Assembly (NCBI RefSeq): GCF_014931395.1
Contig: NZ_CP063120.1
Location: 1,223,501 to 1,287,500, forward strand
DNA length: 64,000 nt
Reading direction: 5' to 3'
DNA from: Haemophilus parainfluenzae
GTDB taxonomy: Bacteria; Pseudomonadota; Gammaproteobacteria; Enterobacterales; Pasteurellaceae
Part shown: positions 1-8,889 of the stretch, piece after piece
Layout of the letters: each line of letters starts with the position of its first letter
How positions within the stretch are numbered: position 1 is the first letter of the stretch
The notes under the pieces: generated by a model
What the model saw: the letters and a program-made list of their open reading frames with translations, nothing else
The model's database searches: none
What the model was told of the DNA's origin: nothing
Translations under genes and position numbers: made by a program

Positions 1-926
1 GTTACACAAATGACAATTGCTGCGGAGAGTGCAACCATACTGTCAAAACTACCAATTGGTTTTGGTAAGCCTAATAATTGAGAAAGAATAGGGTTAATGT
101 AGCCACCAAAAATCCAAAGAATCGCCACTGTGATAAAAATAACCAACGTTAAAATACGTTGTTTAGTCATGTGAATTTTTTCAAATTCAGCAGCAAAACG
201 AAGGACTAATTTAGGTTTAAATACAAGATATAACCAACCAATAATAAGCGGGAATAAAATTAACATCACTGGCGTGCCATACATTAACCAGTCAGCAAAG
301 TCTAAATGGAGCTGTGAAGCGGCAATGGCATTAGGCGGGCTTCCCACAAGCGTTCCCATTCCACCGATGGTCGCACTATAAGCGATCCCTAAAAGCACAA
401 ATACATAAGTATTATGTTCTTCTTTTTGATCTAATTGACTCAAAATGGTCATTGAAAGTGGAATCATCATCGCTGCAGTTGCTGTATTACTCATCCACAT
501 GGATAAAAATGCCGTCGCTAAGAAAAGGTAAAGCACCGCAACAAAGAGACGACCTTTTGCTAATTGCATGATTTTATTAGAAATCATTTTGTCGATCTTT
601 TGCACATTTAATGCGGTAGCAATCGCAAAACCACCAAAGAATAAGAAAATGGTAGGATCAGCAAAGGCAACAAGCGCCTCACGACTATTTACCAATCCGA
701 GTAATACCGACAAAATTGGAACAAATAGCGCCGTGATAGTCACGTTTACTGCTTCTGTTAACCATAAAATCGCCACGAATGCCAATAATGCTAAGCCTTT
801 ATTGGCTGCAGGCTCAAAAGGAAGGACGTTTAATAAAACAAAAAAGAGAATCACATCAGCAAGGAATACCACTGCATTTTTATTCCAAGCTTTAGATTGC
901 GAGTCCGTAATAGGGGTTTGTTGCAT
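1..926 (-). CDS. SLC13/DASS-family anion:sodium symporter, C-terminus outside window
   Basis: The gene reads on the minus strand from an ATG at 924-926 and runs off the left edge, so only about 308 N-terminal residues are present. The translation (MQQTPITDSQSKAWNK...) is strongly hydrophobic with many membrane segments. It carries blocks typical of divalent-anion:Na+ symporters: LLALVAILWLTEAV-like helix start, FLFFGGF, SNTATAAMM (the Na+/substrate SNT motif) and GGMGTLVGSPPNAIA. Such proteins import dicarboxylates, sulfate or similar anions across the inner membrane; the substrate cannot be told here. An AGGA ribosome site lies about 10 bases before the ATG. The upstream leader contains a short tandem repeat of a CTATATATTTT unit at about 936-960. 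A similar gene in H. influenzae is, from memory, HI0608. Confidence 0.85.
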   Translation of the reverse strand, partial: MQQTPITDSQSKAWNKNAVVFLADVILFFVLLNVLPFEPAANKGLALLAFVAILWLTEAVNVTITALFVPILSVLLGLVNSREALVAFADPTIFLFFGGFAIATALNVQKIDKMISNKIMQLAKGRLFVAVLYLFLATAFLSMWMSNTATAAMMIPLSMTILSQLDQKEEHNTYVFVLLGIAYSATIGGMGTLVGSPPNAIAASQLHLDFADWLMYGTPVMLILFPLIIGWLYLVFKPKLVLRFAAEFEKIHMTKQRILTLVIFITVAILWIFGGYINPILSQLLGLPKPIGSFDSMVALSAAIVICV

Positions 927-1036
927 ATATTTTTTCCTATATATTTTTCTATATATTTTAAGAAGTTGGCGATTCTAGCATAAGTGCGTTTAATCAGAAA
1001 ATAGGGAGGTACTAAAAATTGATTAGTATTAAAGCA

Positions 1037-1073
1037 AAGAGCAGTCAAAATCAGATATTTTTGACCGCTCTTT
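1037..1073 (-). terminator. Terminator after the UDG-like gene
   Basis: Inverted repeat AAAGAGC.GTCAAAA (1037-1050) with TTTTGAC.GCTCTTT (1059-1073), one mismatch in the stem. It lies just beyond the stop of the minus-strand gene at 1091. The halves resemble the uptake-sequence variant AGAGCGGTC. The T-run is short, so termination strength is uncertain. Confidence 0.55.
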
Positions 1074-1090
1074 ATTCGTGGAATATTTGT

Positions 1091-1672
1091 TTAACGGGAT
1101 AAAATCGCTTTCACTTGTTTTTGTAATGTTGGTACTATTTCTTGTTCAAACCATGGATTTTTCTTGAGCCAAATTTGGTTGCGTGGAGAAGGGTGAACGA
1201 GCGGGAGAAAGTGAGGGAGAAAATCACGGAAATGATGAACAGTCTCCGTTACATTAAGGTTATTTTCTGGCAAATAGTATTTTTGTGCATATTGTCCAAT
1301 CAGAATCGTCAGCTCAATATTGGGTAGATTAGCAAGAATTGCTGGATGCCATTTTTCCGCAAAACCTTTGCGCGGTGGTAAATCACCGGATTTTCCTTTG
1401 CCTGGATAATAAAAATCCATTGGAATCACGGCAAACATACCCGAGTGATAAAAGGTATCGCGATCCACACCTAGCCATTCACGTAGGCGATCACCGCTTT
1501 TATCATTCCAATATAAACGACTTTCTTGGGCTTTAATTCCCGGGGCTTGTCCGACAATATTAATACGAGCCGTGGTTGGTGCGGCAAAAAGCGGTTCAAT
1601 GCCTTTTGCTGCGAACGATTGATTATCGGGATCTTGCATGATGGATTGCGTGATTTGTGTAAGTGTTGGCAT
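1091..1672 (-). CDS. Uracil-DNA glycosylase superfamily protein
   Basis: 193 residues. The motif GQAPG at about residues 41-45 corresponds to the GEAPG water-activating loop of the family 4/5 uracil-DNA glycosylases. HPSPRN near residue 160 corresponds to the C-terminal HPSP base-pocket motif. Between them lies a segment (MDFYYPGKGKSGDLPPRKGFAEKW, described here only in part) typical of a small uncharacterised branch found in Pasteurellaceae and other gammaproteobacteria. The iron-sulfur cysteines of classical family 4 enzymes are not evident, as the protein has almost no cysteine, so activity on uracil is inferred only from the fold. GGAAG stands 5 bases before the ATG. It lies downstream of nrdD in the same direction, separated from it by a terminator. 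Confidence 0.75.
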   Translation of the reverse strand: MPTLTQITQSIMQDPDNQSFAAKGIEPLFAAPTTARINIVGQAPGIKAQESRLYWNDKSGDRLREWLGVDRDTFYHSGMFAVIPMDFYYPGKGKSGDLPPRKGFAEKWHPAILANLPNIELTILIGQYAQKYYLPENNLNVTETVHHFRDFLPHFLPLVHPSPRNQIWLKKNPWFEQEIVPTLQKQVKAILSR

Positions 1673-1697
1673 GGTACTTCCTTAATTTATTGAAATA

Positions 1698-1726
1698 AAA
1701 ATAGCTCACTTTTGATGAGTTATTTT
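1698..1726 (-). terminator. Terminator after nrdD
   Basis: AAAATAGCTCA (1698-1708) pairs with TGAGTTATTTT (1716-1726), with one G-T pair and a seven-base loop. It is followed by T-rich sequence in both directions. It sits 22 bases past the nrdD stop and upstream of the UDG-like gene. Confidence 0.6.
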
Positions 1727-1747
1727 ATCATAATCAATGTTGCGACA

Positions 1748-3874
1748 TTATAGGTGTTTCACTCGACGTTTTACTTCTTCCTGTTTGCCAGCGTTGAATG
1801 GACGAGCATCAGGACTGCCGAGATAACCACAAACCCGTCGGGTTACAGAGACTTTTGCACTGTCATGGTTGCCACATTTCGGACAAACAAAGCCTTTGCT
1901 TGTGCAATTAAACTCTCCCGTAAAGCCACATTCGTAACATTCATCAATTGGCGTGTTGGTGCCGTAATAAGGCACGCGATCGTAGCTATAATCCCACACA
2001 TCTTCGAGTGCTTTCAGGTTATGTTGAATGTTAGGGTATTCGCCATAACAGATAAAGCCGCCACTCGCTAATTCAGGATAAGGCATTTCAAAGTCTAATT
2101 TATCATATGGATTCACTTTTTTCTCTACATCTAAGTGATAGCTGTTAGTGTAGTAACCTTTATCGGTAACGCCTTCAATCACACCAAATTGTTTGGTATC
2201 TAAACGACAGAAGCGATCGCACAAGTTTTCACTTGGTGTGGAATAAAGACTAAATGCATAGCCGGTTTCTTTCTGCCATTGTTTTACCGCTTCGCTTAAA
2301 CGACGCACAATCGCGATGCCTTTTTCGCGTAGTTGTTCATCGTCAAAAATATGTCCTTTTTTATACAGCGCATTGATGGTTTCGTGAATGCCAATATAGC
2401 CTAAAGAAATTGATGCTCGGCCATTTTTGAAAATATCGGCAACGTTATCATCGGCTTTTAATCGAACGCCACAAGCACCTTCCATATAGAGAATTGGTGC
2501 GACACGAGCTTTGGTATTTTCTAAGCGAGCGATACGTGTAAGCAAGGCTTTCTTCGCAAGGGCTAAGCGTTCATCTAAAGTGCGGTAGAATTTTTCTTCG
2601 TTTCCTTGTGCTTCAAGAGCAATACGAGGTAGATTCAAACTCACTACGCCTAAATTATTGCGACCATCATGCACTTCATGACCGTTTTCTTCATAAGCAC
2701 CCAAGAAGCTACGACAACCCATTGGGGCTTTGAATGAGCCTGTAACTTTAACCACTTGATCATAGTTTAAAATATCCGGATACATGCGTTTTGATGCGCA
2801 TTCTAATGCCAGTTTTTTAATATCATAGTTCGGATCTTGTTCGTTTTGGTTCACGCCTTTTTTAATCGTAAAGACCAGCTTAGGGAAGACCGGTGTTTTA
2901 TGATTTTTACCCAAACCACGAATACGGTTTTTTAAAATTGATTGCTGAATTAAACGTTCTTGCCAACTTGTGCCTAGGCCAAAACCAAAGGTGACAAATG
3001 GCGTTTGGCCATTTGACGTATGAAGTGTATTAACTTCATATTCAAGAGATTGAAACGCATCAAAACATTCTTTTTCAATTAGTGCTTTTGCATAACCTTC
3101 CGCATCTGGAATTTGCCATTGTGCAGCGTTTTTCAAATGTTTTTCAAAACTGAGTTGAACATAAGGCGCAAGCACTTCATCAATGCGATTAATGGTTGTA
3201 CCGCCATAAATATGGCTGGCTACTTGAGCAATAATTTGTGCAGTAACCGCTGTTGCTGTGCCGATAGATTTCGGTGGTTCAATTTCAGCATTACCCATTT
3301 TAAAGCCATGTGAAAGCATGCCTTTTAGATCAACCAGCATGCAGTTAAACATTGGGAAAAATGGCGCGTAGTCTAAGTCATGATAATGGATTTCGCCTTT
3401 TTCGTGAGCTTCCACGACATCTTTTGGCAGAATGTGACGTTTAGCATAATGTTTGGCCACAATACCTGCCAGTAGATCCCGCTGGGTCGGGATCACTTTC
3501 GCATCTTTATTCGCATTTTCGTTAAGCAATTCGACGTTGCTTTGCTCAATCAGCCCTTCAATTTCTTTGGTTAATTGGCTGCGTTTTTCACGAGCAAGAT
3601 CACGATCGTGACGATATTCAATATAAGCACGTGCAATTTGTGGATATTTGCTTGTCATTAAGTGATCTTCAACGATTTTTTGAATCTGGTTGATATCAAT
3701 TTCATGCTGATAGTGACTAAAAATCTCGGTATTAATTCGCTGGCTCAGATCATGGATATAAATTTCATCAACAATATTGACCGCACTTGCCGCTTTTCTG
3801 ATTGCATTAGTAATGCGTTGTAGGTCAAACCCAATTCGTGAACCATCACGCTTAATCACGAAGAAAGCATTCAT
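1748..3874 (-). CDS. nrdD: Anaerobic ribonucleoside-triphosphate reductase, large subunit
   Basis: 708 residues, the full family length. NrdD reduces ribonucleoside triphosphates to deoxy forms without oxygen, using a glycyl radical made by the activase NrdG. The N-terminal ~100 residues form an ATP-cone allosteric domain (VIKRDGSRIGFD start). The C-terminus has two CxxC pairs (C646/C649 and C664/C667) that bind zinc, then RRVCGYLG with the radical glycine at about residue 683. AGGAG stands 7 bases before the ATG. nrdG is not next to it: the next gene downstream is the UDG-like gene beyond a terminator. The 266-base region upstream carries paired NrdR boxes, a Fur-like palindrome and a perfect FNR site, so control by nucleotide pool, iron and oxygen is likely. 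Confidence 0.97.
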   Translation of the reverse strand: MNAFFVIKRDGSRIGFDLQRITNAIRKAASAVNIVDEIYIHDLSQRINTEIFSHYQHEIDINQIQKIVEDHLMTSKYPQIARAYIEYRHDRDLAREKRSQLTKEIEGLIEQSNVELLNENANKDAKVIPTQRDLLAGIVAKHYAKRHILPKDVVEAHEKGEIHYHDLDYAPFFPMFNCMLVDLKGMLSHGFKMGNAEIEPPKSIGTATAVTAQIIAQVASHIYGGTTINRIDEVLAPYVQLSFEKHLKNAAQWQIPDAEGYAKALIEKECFDAFQSLEYEVNTLHTSNGQTPFVTFGFGLGTSWQERLIQQSILKNRIRGLGKNHKTPVFPKLVFTIKKGVNQNEQDPNYDIKKLALECASKRMYPDILNYDQVVKVTGSFKAPMGCRSFLGAYEENGHEVHDGRNNLGVVSLNLPRIALEAQGNEEKFYRTLDERLALAKKALLTRIARLENTKARVAPILYMEGACGVRLKADDNVADIFKNGRASISLGYIGIHETINALYKKGHIFDDEQLREKGIAIVRRLSEAVKQWQKETGYAFSLYSTPSENLCDRFCRLDTKQFGVIEGVTDKGYYTNSYHLDVEKKVNPYDKLDFEMPYPELASGGFICYGEYPNIQHNLKALEDVWDYSYDRVPYYGTNTPIDECYECGFTGEFNCTSKGFVCPKCGNHDSAKVSVTRRVCGYLGSPDARPFNAGKQEEVKRRVKHL

Positions 3875-3912
3875 TTTATGACTCCTATATAGCTAACTTA
3901 AAAAAAACGAAG

Positions 3913-3960
3913 GCACTATATATAGTTTTATTTTTTCAGTCAACACACAATATGTAGTGT
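3913..3960 (-). promoter_or_regulatory. Pair of NrdR boxes
   Basis: Two 16-base near-palindromes, GCACTATATATAGTTT (3913-3928) and ACACAATATGTAGTGT (3945-3960), match the NrdR consensus ACACTATATATAGTGT. Their centres are 32 bases apart, about three helix turns, the spacing usual for NrdR pairs. NrdR is the ATP/dATP-sensing repressor of ribonucleotide reductase genes. The pair is 38-86 bases upstream of the nrdD start codon. Confidence 0.85.
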
Positions 3961-4031
3961 TATTTTGTATTTTTTGATGCTTGAAATTGAGTCGAAACCT
4001 TGCTAAATCTGGAAAGAATATGTATTTTTGT

Positions 4032-4046
4032 TGAGAATTATTCTCA
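4032..4046 (-). promoter_or_regulatory. Fur-like palindrome
   Basis: TGAGAATTATTCTCA is a perfect 7-1-7 inverted repeat and fits the Fur pattern TGAnAATnATTnTCA. It is 21 bases downstream (toward nrdD) of the FNR site. It would overlap the -10 region and start point if the FNR site sits at the usual -41.5. Confidence 0.6.
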
Positions 4047-4066
4047 AATTATTTTTTTTAATAAAT

Positions 4067-4080
4067 TTGATCTATATCAA
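4067..4080 (-). promoter_or_regulatory. Perfect FNR site upstream of nrdD
   Basis: TTGATCTATATCAA has both FNR half-sites exact (TTGAT-N4-ATCAA). Its centre at 4073.5 would place an FNR-activated start near 4032, giving a leader of about 160 bases to nrdD. Anaerobic activation of nrdD by FNR is established in E. coli. The grpE terminator lies just beyond it. Confidence 0.8.
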
Positions 4081-4093
4081 GGTTTTTGGCAAT

Positions 4094-4118
4094 AAAAAAA
4101 CGGACGAAAAATCGTCCG
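4094..4118 (-). terminator. Terminator of grpE
   Basis: CGGACGA (4101-4107) pairs with TCGTCCG (4112-4118) around an AAAA loop. Read on the minus strand it is followed by a seven-base T-run (4094-4100). It lies 24 bases past the grpE stop. Confidence 0.85.
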
Positions 4119-4141
4119 CTCTTTAAGTCATAGAAAAGAAA

Positions 4142-4717
4142 TTAAGCTGCAACCATTACCATGGCTGGGCGAATCACTCGACCATTTAAGGTATAACCTT
4201 TTTGTAACACAGTGGTGATTTGGTTGCTTTCAAACCCTTCAGCTGGTTGCATAGAGATAGCTTGGTGAAGATCCGGATTAAAGGTATCACCTACTGCACC
4301 AACAGGCTCGACACCAAAGCGAGAAACCGTTGAGAGTAACTCTTTTAAAGTCAGCTCGACACCATCGAATAGGGCTTTGATGTTTTCATCTTCCTTATTG
4401 GCTGGTGTGGCAAGCGCACGCTCTAAGTTATCAATGGTATTTAAAATGTCTTTTGAGAATTTTTCGAGCGCAAATTTATGTGCTTTTTCGATGTCTTGTT
4501 CGCTACGACGACGCATATTATCAATTTCTGCACGCGTACGGAGCAATAAATCTTGCTCTTTTTTAGAGGTTTCTTCTACTTGTGCTTTTAATTGTTCTTC
4601 AAGTTCTTGTACACGGGCAATCGCTTCTTCTAACGGATCTTCCGTTGCGGTGGTTTCCTGCTGAACTTCTTCAACAAGTTCTTCATTTTCATTTAAGTTT
4701 TGTGCTTGTTCTGACAT
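4142..4717 (-). CDS. grpE: Nucleotide exchange factor GrpE
   Basis: 191 residues from the chosen start. GrpE drives ADP release from DnaK in the DnaK-DnaJ chaperone cycle. The first ~45 residues are acidic and disordered, followed by a long coiled coil (about 45-105) and the C-terminal beta domain, with [12 protein letters not shown] and the closing [14 protein letters not shown] signature. An upstream in-frame ATG at 4729 would add four residues (MEKK). However, GGAG is 6 bases before the internal ATG at 4717 and lies inside that short extension, so the shorter start is preferred. It is divergent from nadK. Confidence 0.95.
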   Translation of the reverse strand: MSEQAQNLNENEELVEEVQQETTATEDPLEEAIARVQELEEQLKAQVEETSKKEQDLLLRTRAEIDNMRRRSEQDIEKAHKFALEKFSKDILNTIDNLERALATPANKEDENIKALFDGVELTLKELLSTVSRFGVEPVGAVGDTFNPDLHQAISMQPAEGFESNQITTVLQKGYTLNGRVIRPAMVMVAA

Positions 4718-4847
4718 CTTTTTCTCCATTTATCAAAAATTAGTGCTATTTTAGCAAAACTGAATTGCTATGTAATATAATGGCTAAAATTTTAAATTCA
4801 AGTGCGGTCAAAAATCAGGAAGTCTGTACTTGGGAGCAATCATAGTT

Positions 4848-5738
4848 ATGGATGAATTAGTCAAATCATTTAAAACCATCGCCTTGATGGGAAAACCACG
4901 TCGCGACATTAATTTGCAAATGCATAAAAACTTGTATCAATGGCTGAAAGAGCGAGGATATCAAGTTTTAGTTGAAAAAGAAGTGGGGGAAAAATTCGGT
5001 TTACCGGAAGAGGTGTTAGCAACGGTTGAAGAAATTGGAGAGCAAGCTCAACTCGTGATTGTGATCGGTGGTGATGGCAATATGCTAGGGCGTGCTCGCA
5101 TTTTGGCTAAATATAATATTCCAATGATTGGTATTAACCGAGGCAACTTAGGCTTTTTGACCGATATTGACCCGAAAAATGCTTATTCACAGCTCGAAGC
5201 GTGTTTAGAACATGGTGAATTTTTTGTAGAAGAGCGTTTTTTATTGGAAGCTAAAATTGAACGAAACGGAGAAATTATCTCCAGTAGTAATGCCGTAAAT
5301 GAGGCGGTGATTCACCCAGCTAAAATTGCGCACATGATTGATTTCCATGTTTATATAAATGATAAATTTGCTTTCTCTCAACGTTCGGACGGTTTGATTG
5401 TTTCCACTCCAACAGGTTCAACGGCTTATTCACTTTCCGCAGGTGGCCCGATTTTAACGCCAAATTTAAATGCGATTGCCCTTGTGCCGATGTTCCCGCA
5501 TACGCTTTCTTCTCGACCATTAGTAATTGATGGCGACAGTAAAATTTCAATTCGCTTTGCAGAACATAACACTTCACAGCTGGAATTAGGCTGTGATAGT
5601 CAAATTGCGCTAGATTTTTCTCCTGATGATATTGTTCATATTGAAAAAAGCCCGCACAAGCTACGTTTATTACATCTAAAAAATTATAATTATTACAATG
5701 TATTAAGCACGAAATTAGGCTGGCTTAAAAATTTCTAA
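4848..5738 (+). CDS. nadK: NAD kinase
   Basis: 296 residues. It phosphorylates NAD to NADP with ATP. The GGDGNML nucleotide motif at about residue 68, [11 protein letters not shown] and [16 protein letters not shown] are the conserved NAD-kinase blocks. Length and ends fit the bacterial family. The ATG at 4848 is used. A TTG at 4830, in frame six codons earlier and with AGGAAG eight bases before it, cannot be excluded, but the family start ([14 protein letters not shown]) fits the ATG better. The grpE-nadK-recN order matches H. influenzae. Confidence 0.96.
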   Translation: MDELVKSFKTIALMGKPRRDINLQMHKNLYQWLKERGYQVLVEKEVGEKFGLPEEVLATVEEIGEQAQLVIVIGGDGNMLGRARILAKYNIPMIGINRGNLGFLTDIDPKNAYSQLEACLEHGEFFVEERFLLEAKIERNGEIISSSNAVNEAVIHPAKIAHMIDFHVYINDKFAFSQRSDGLIVSTPTGSTAYSLSAGGPILTPNLNAIALVPMFPHTLSSRPLVIDGDSKISIRFAEHNTSQLELGCDSQIALDFSPDDIVHIEKSPHKLRLLHLKNYNYYNVLSTKLGWLKNF

Positions 5739-5762
5739 TCCAAAAAGTTAAAAATCTCTTTA

Positions 5763-5799
5763 CTGTATATTATATCAGTTATAATATATGAATATACAG
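5763..5799 (+). promoter_or_regulatory. Two LexA (SOS) boxes at the recN promoter
   Basis: CTGTATATTATATCAG (5763-5778) is a near-consensus SOS box (CTGT-N8-ACAG with one change in the right half). A second 16-mer, 5784-5799, ends in a perfect ACAG half-site with a weak left half. The second box ends two bases before the AAGGAG ribosome site of recN. E. coli recN also has several LexA boxes. Confidence 0.75.
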
Positions 5800-5814
5800 T
5801 TAAGGAGATTTTTT

Positions 5815-7491
5815 ATGCTAACCCAACTTACCATCAATAATTTTGCAATTGTTCGTCAATTAGAGATTGAATTGGCGAAAGGAATGTCTGTGATCACGGG
5901 GGAAACCGGTGCAGGGAAATCCATTGCTATTGATGCGTTAGAATTATGTTTGGGGCAGCGTATTGAAACGTCTATGGTTCGAGAAGGGCAGGAAAGAGCT
6001 GAAATTTGCGCCACATTTTTTATTGAACCAACGAACCCCGCTTATCAATGGTTGCAAGAGCAAGAATTGCAAGATCCTGATAATCCTTCTGATTGTATTC
6101 TACGTCGTGTCATTAATGCAGATGGTCGTTCTAAAGCCTTTATCAATAGAACACCCGTATCGGCTTCCCAATTAAAAGAAATAGGACAATATCTTATTCA
6201 TATTAATGGGCAGCACGCTTCACAATTATTATTGAAAAATGACTACCAACTTCAGTTGGTGGATACATTTGCGCATCACAATGATTTGCTCGTTCAAATG
6301 CGAGAAGATTATCGCGCGTGGAAAAATCTTCAAACGCAAGTTAAAACCTTCCAACAAAAAGTTGCCGAAAATGAAGCGAAGAAACAACTTTTACAATATC
6401 AGGTAGAAGAGTTGGATGAGTTTGCGCTTCGTCCAAATGAATATTTAGAATTAGAAGAGGATCAACGTCGTCTATCAAATAGCGAGCAGCTGACACAGTT
6501 ATCACAATCAGCCCTACAGCTCCTCAGTGAAAATGAGACGGTGAGTATCGATTCGATGCTTTATCGTGCTACACAGTATATTGATGAATTAAGCGACTTA
6601 GATCCTCGCTATGCTTCCGTTCAAACAATGTTGAATGATGCACTTATTCAAGTGCAAGAGGCGACAAGTGAAGTGCAGCATCTTGCTTCTCACATTGAGC
6701 AAGATCCGATGTTATTACAAGAGATTGAACAACGTTTTGGGCAAGTTTTACAACTTGCACGTAAGCACAATGTGAAACCTGAAGAGTTAGTGGAGTGGCA
6801 TCAAAAATTAAAAGCAGAATTGACCGCACTTTTAGATTTTTCAGAAAGTGAAGAACGCCTGATTTTAGAAGAAAAAGCTGCCTTTGAGAAAATGCAACAT
6901 ACGGCAAAACAATTACATGAAAGTCGTTGCCAAGCTGCAGGAAAATTAGCGCAACAGGTTACACATTCCATCAAAGGGCTTGCAATGGAGAATGCCGAGT
7001 TTTTCATTGAAGTGAATTCAGATTTAACTAAAGTGACGGCAAATGGGGCAGATAATATCGTCTTTACTTTACGCAGTAATCTAGGACAGCAGGCACAACC
7101 GCTAGCAAAAGTGGCATCAGGTGGTGAGCTTTCTCGTATTTCATTAGCGATCCAAGTATTAACGTCCGATCAATCGGCGATTCCAACGTTAATTTTTGAT
7201 GAAGTTGATGTTGGTATTAGCGGTAAAACGGCGAGTGTAGTGGGTAAATTGTTGCGCCAATTAGGCGATAAATGCCAAGTGCTTTGTGTGACCCATTTAC
7301 CACAAGTCGCATGCCATGGACATCATCAATTTAATGTTGAGAAATTTACCGTTGATGATAAAACAGAAACTAAAATGACCGCACTTTCTCAAGAAGAGAG
7401 AGTTCCAGCTCTTGCAAGATTACTGGGTGGCAGTGAAATTACAGAGCTTGCTTTGGCGAATGCGCAAGAAATGTTGGATTTAGTGAACTAA
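5815..7491 (+). CDS. recN: DNA repair protein RecN
   Basis: 558 residues. RecN is an SMC-like ATPase acting in repair of double-strand breaks. It has a Walker A GETGAGKS at about residue 30, long central coiled coils (about 150-370), an ABC-type signature ASGGELSRI and a Walker B LIFDEVDVGISG. AAGGAG lies 8 bases before the ATG at 5815. An ATG at 5788, nine codons earlier, falls inside the second LexA box and has no ribosome site, so it was not used. SOS control is expected from the boxes upstream. Confidence 0.97.
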   Translation: MLTQLTINNFAIVRQLEIELAKGMSVITGETGAGKSIAIDALELCLGQRIETSMVREGQERAEICATFFIEPTNPAYQWLQEQELQDPDNPSDCILRRVINADGRSKAFINRTPVSASQLKEIGQYLIHINGQHASQLLLKNDYQLQLVDTFAHHNDLLVQMREDYRAWKNLQTQVKTFQQKVAENEAKKQLLQYQVEELDEFALRPNEYLELEEDQRRLSNSEQLTQLSQSALQLLSENETVSIDSMLYRATQYIDELSDLDPRYASVQTMLNDALIQVQEATSEVQHLASHIEQDPMLLQEIEQRFGQVLQLARKHNVKPEELVEWHQKLKAELTALLDFSESEERLILEEKAAFEKMQHTAKQLHESRCQAAGKLAQQVTHSIKGLAMENAEFFIEVNSDLTKVTANGADNIVFTLRSNLGQQAQPLAKVASGGELSRISLAIQVLTSDQSAIPTLIFDEVDVGISGKTASVVGKLLRQLGDKCQVLCVTHLPQVACHGHHQFNVEKFTVDDKTETKMTALSQEERVPALARLLGGSEITELALANAQEMLDLVN

Positions 7492-7603
7492 AATCAGGTA
7501 AATAAATGGGAGCTTGTCGCCCATTTAATGCATTAATGAGCTGAATTCTGTCGTAAAGCTTAGATTCTTCTTGTCACATTTCAAAAATACTTGATAGGAA
7601 TGC

Positions 7604-7631
7604 TTGCTTATTAGTCAAAAAAGCGTATTAT
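7604..7631 (+). promoter_or_regulatory. metK sigma-70 promoter
   Basis: TTGCTT (7604-7609) and TATTAT (7626-7631) are separated by 16 bases, a plausible -35/-10 pair. The -10 box directly abuts the MetJ operator, so bound repressor would cover the start site. Confidence 0.55.
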
Positions 7632-7663
7632 AGACGTCTATACGTCAATACGTCAATACATCC
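7632..7663 (+). promoter_or_regulatory. MetJ operator, four tandem met boxes
   Basis: Four contiguous eight-base units, AGACGTCT, ATACGTCA, ATACGTCA and ATACATCC, match the met-box consensus AGACGTCT with decreasing fidelity. MetJ with S-adenosylmethionine binds such tandem arrays cooperatively. The array ends 15 bases before the metK start codon, giving end-product control of SAM synthesis. Confidence 0.9.
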
Positions 7664-7678
7664 AAAAGAAGAGAACTT

Positions 7679-8833
7679 ATGTCTAGCTATTTATTTACTT
7701 CTGAATCGGTTTCAGAAGGACATCCAGATAAGATTGCCGATCAAATTTCTGATGCGGTACTTGATGAAATTTTAAAACAAGATCCTAAAGCACGCGTGGC
7801 TTGCGAAACCTATGTAAAAACAGGGATGGCGTTAGTCGGTGGTGAAATTACGACATCAGCATGGGTTGATATTGAAAATCTCACTCGCCAAGTGATTTGT
7901 GATATTGGTTACAAACACTCAGATATGGGTTTTGATGGCAATTCTTGTGCGGTATTAAATGCGATTGGTAAACAATCATCTGATATTAACCAAGGTGTGG
8001 ATCGTGAGAATCCATTAGATCAAGGTGCGGGTGACCAAGGGATCATGTTTGGTTATGCGACAAATGAAACGGAAGTTTTGATGCCTGCGGCGATTACTTA
8101 TGCGCATCGTTTAATGGAAAAACAAGCTGAAGTGCGTAAAAGTGGCAAATTAGCATGGTTACGCCCTGATGCGAAAAGCCAAGTCACTTTAAAATACGAA
8201 GATAACAAAATCGTGGGCGTGGATGCCGTTGTTCTTTCTACACAACACAGTGAAGAAGTGTCACAAAAAGAAATTTATGAAGGCGTGATGGAAGAAATCA
8301 TCAAGCCAATTCTGCCAAGTGAATGGTTATCTCAACAAACAAAATATTTCATCAATCCAACCGGTCGTTTTGTGATTGGTGGCCCAATGGGGGACTGTGG
8401 CTTAACGGGTCGTAAAATCATTGTCGATACATACGGCGGTGCAGCTCGTCATGGTGGTGGGGCATTTTCTGGTAAAGATCCATCAAAAGTAGACCGTTCA
8501 GCCGCTTATGCAGCACGTTATGTGGCAAAAAATATCGTTGCGGCAGGCCTTGCAGATCGTTGTGAAATTCAACTTTCTTATGCTATTGGCGTGGCTGAGC
8601 CAACCTCTATCATGGTAGAAACCTTTGGTACAGGAAAAGTATCAAACGAAGTATTGGTTAAGTTAGTGCGTGAATTCTTTGATTTACGTCCTTATGGTTT
8701 AATTAAAATGTTAAATTTAATTCAACCAATCTATCGCCAAACTGCCGCGTATGGACACTTCGGCCGTGAACAGTTCCCATGGGAAAAAGTGGAGCGCGCT
8801 GAAGAGTTACGTGCAGCAGCAGGTCTAAAATAA
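7679..8833 (+). CDS. metK: S-adenosylmethionine synthetase
   Basis: 384 residues, the standard length. It makes S-adenosylmethionine from methionine and ATP. Signature segments are present: [16 protein letters not shown] (about residues 14-29), GAGDQG near 118 and [19 protein letters not shown] near 260, which hold the ATP, methionine and metal ligands. An AGAGAA-type ribosome site precedes the ATG. Transcription should be repressed by MetJ. It ends in a strong terminator, so it is monocistronic. Confidence 0.98.
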   Translation: MSSYLFTSESVSEGHPDKIADQISDAVLDEILKQDPKARVACETYVKTGMALVGGEITTSAWVDIENLTRQVICDIGYKHSDMGFDGNSCAVLNAIGKQSSDINQGVDRENPLDQGAGDQGIMFGYATNETEVLMPAAITYAHRLMEKQAEVRKSGKLAWLRPDAKSQVTLKYEDNKIVGVDAVVLSTQHSEEVSQKEIYEGVMEEIIKPILPSEWLSQQTKYFINPTGRFVIGGPMGDCGLTGRKIIVDTYGGAARHGGGAFSGKDPSKVDRSAAYAARYVAKNIVAAGLADRCEIQLSYAIGVAEPTSIMVETFGTGKVSNEVLVKLVREFFDLRPYGLIKMLNLIQPIYRQTAAYGHFGREQFPWEKVERAEELRAAAGLK

Positions 8834-8853
8834 GTAAATTACATGTATATGAT

Positions 8854-8880
8854 AAAAACCGCTAATTTAGCGGTTTTTGT
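8854..8880 (+). terminator. Terminator of metK
   Basis: AAAAACCGCT (8854-8863) pairs with AGCGGTTTTT (8869-8878) around a five-base loop with a T-run. It begins 20 bases after the metK stop. Confidence 0.9.
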
Positions 8881-8889
8881 TTACTTAGT

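Noticed and set aside
568..978. Plus-strand open frame of 136 codons
   Set aside because: It lies antisense to the clear SLC13-type transporter on the minus strand, which has membrane motifs and a ribosome site; the plus frame has neither.
7504..7526. Hairpin AAATGGG/CCCATTT after recN as a terminator
   Set aside because: The stem is short and no T-run follows. It may be a weak mRNA end structure but I cannot support a terminator.
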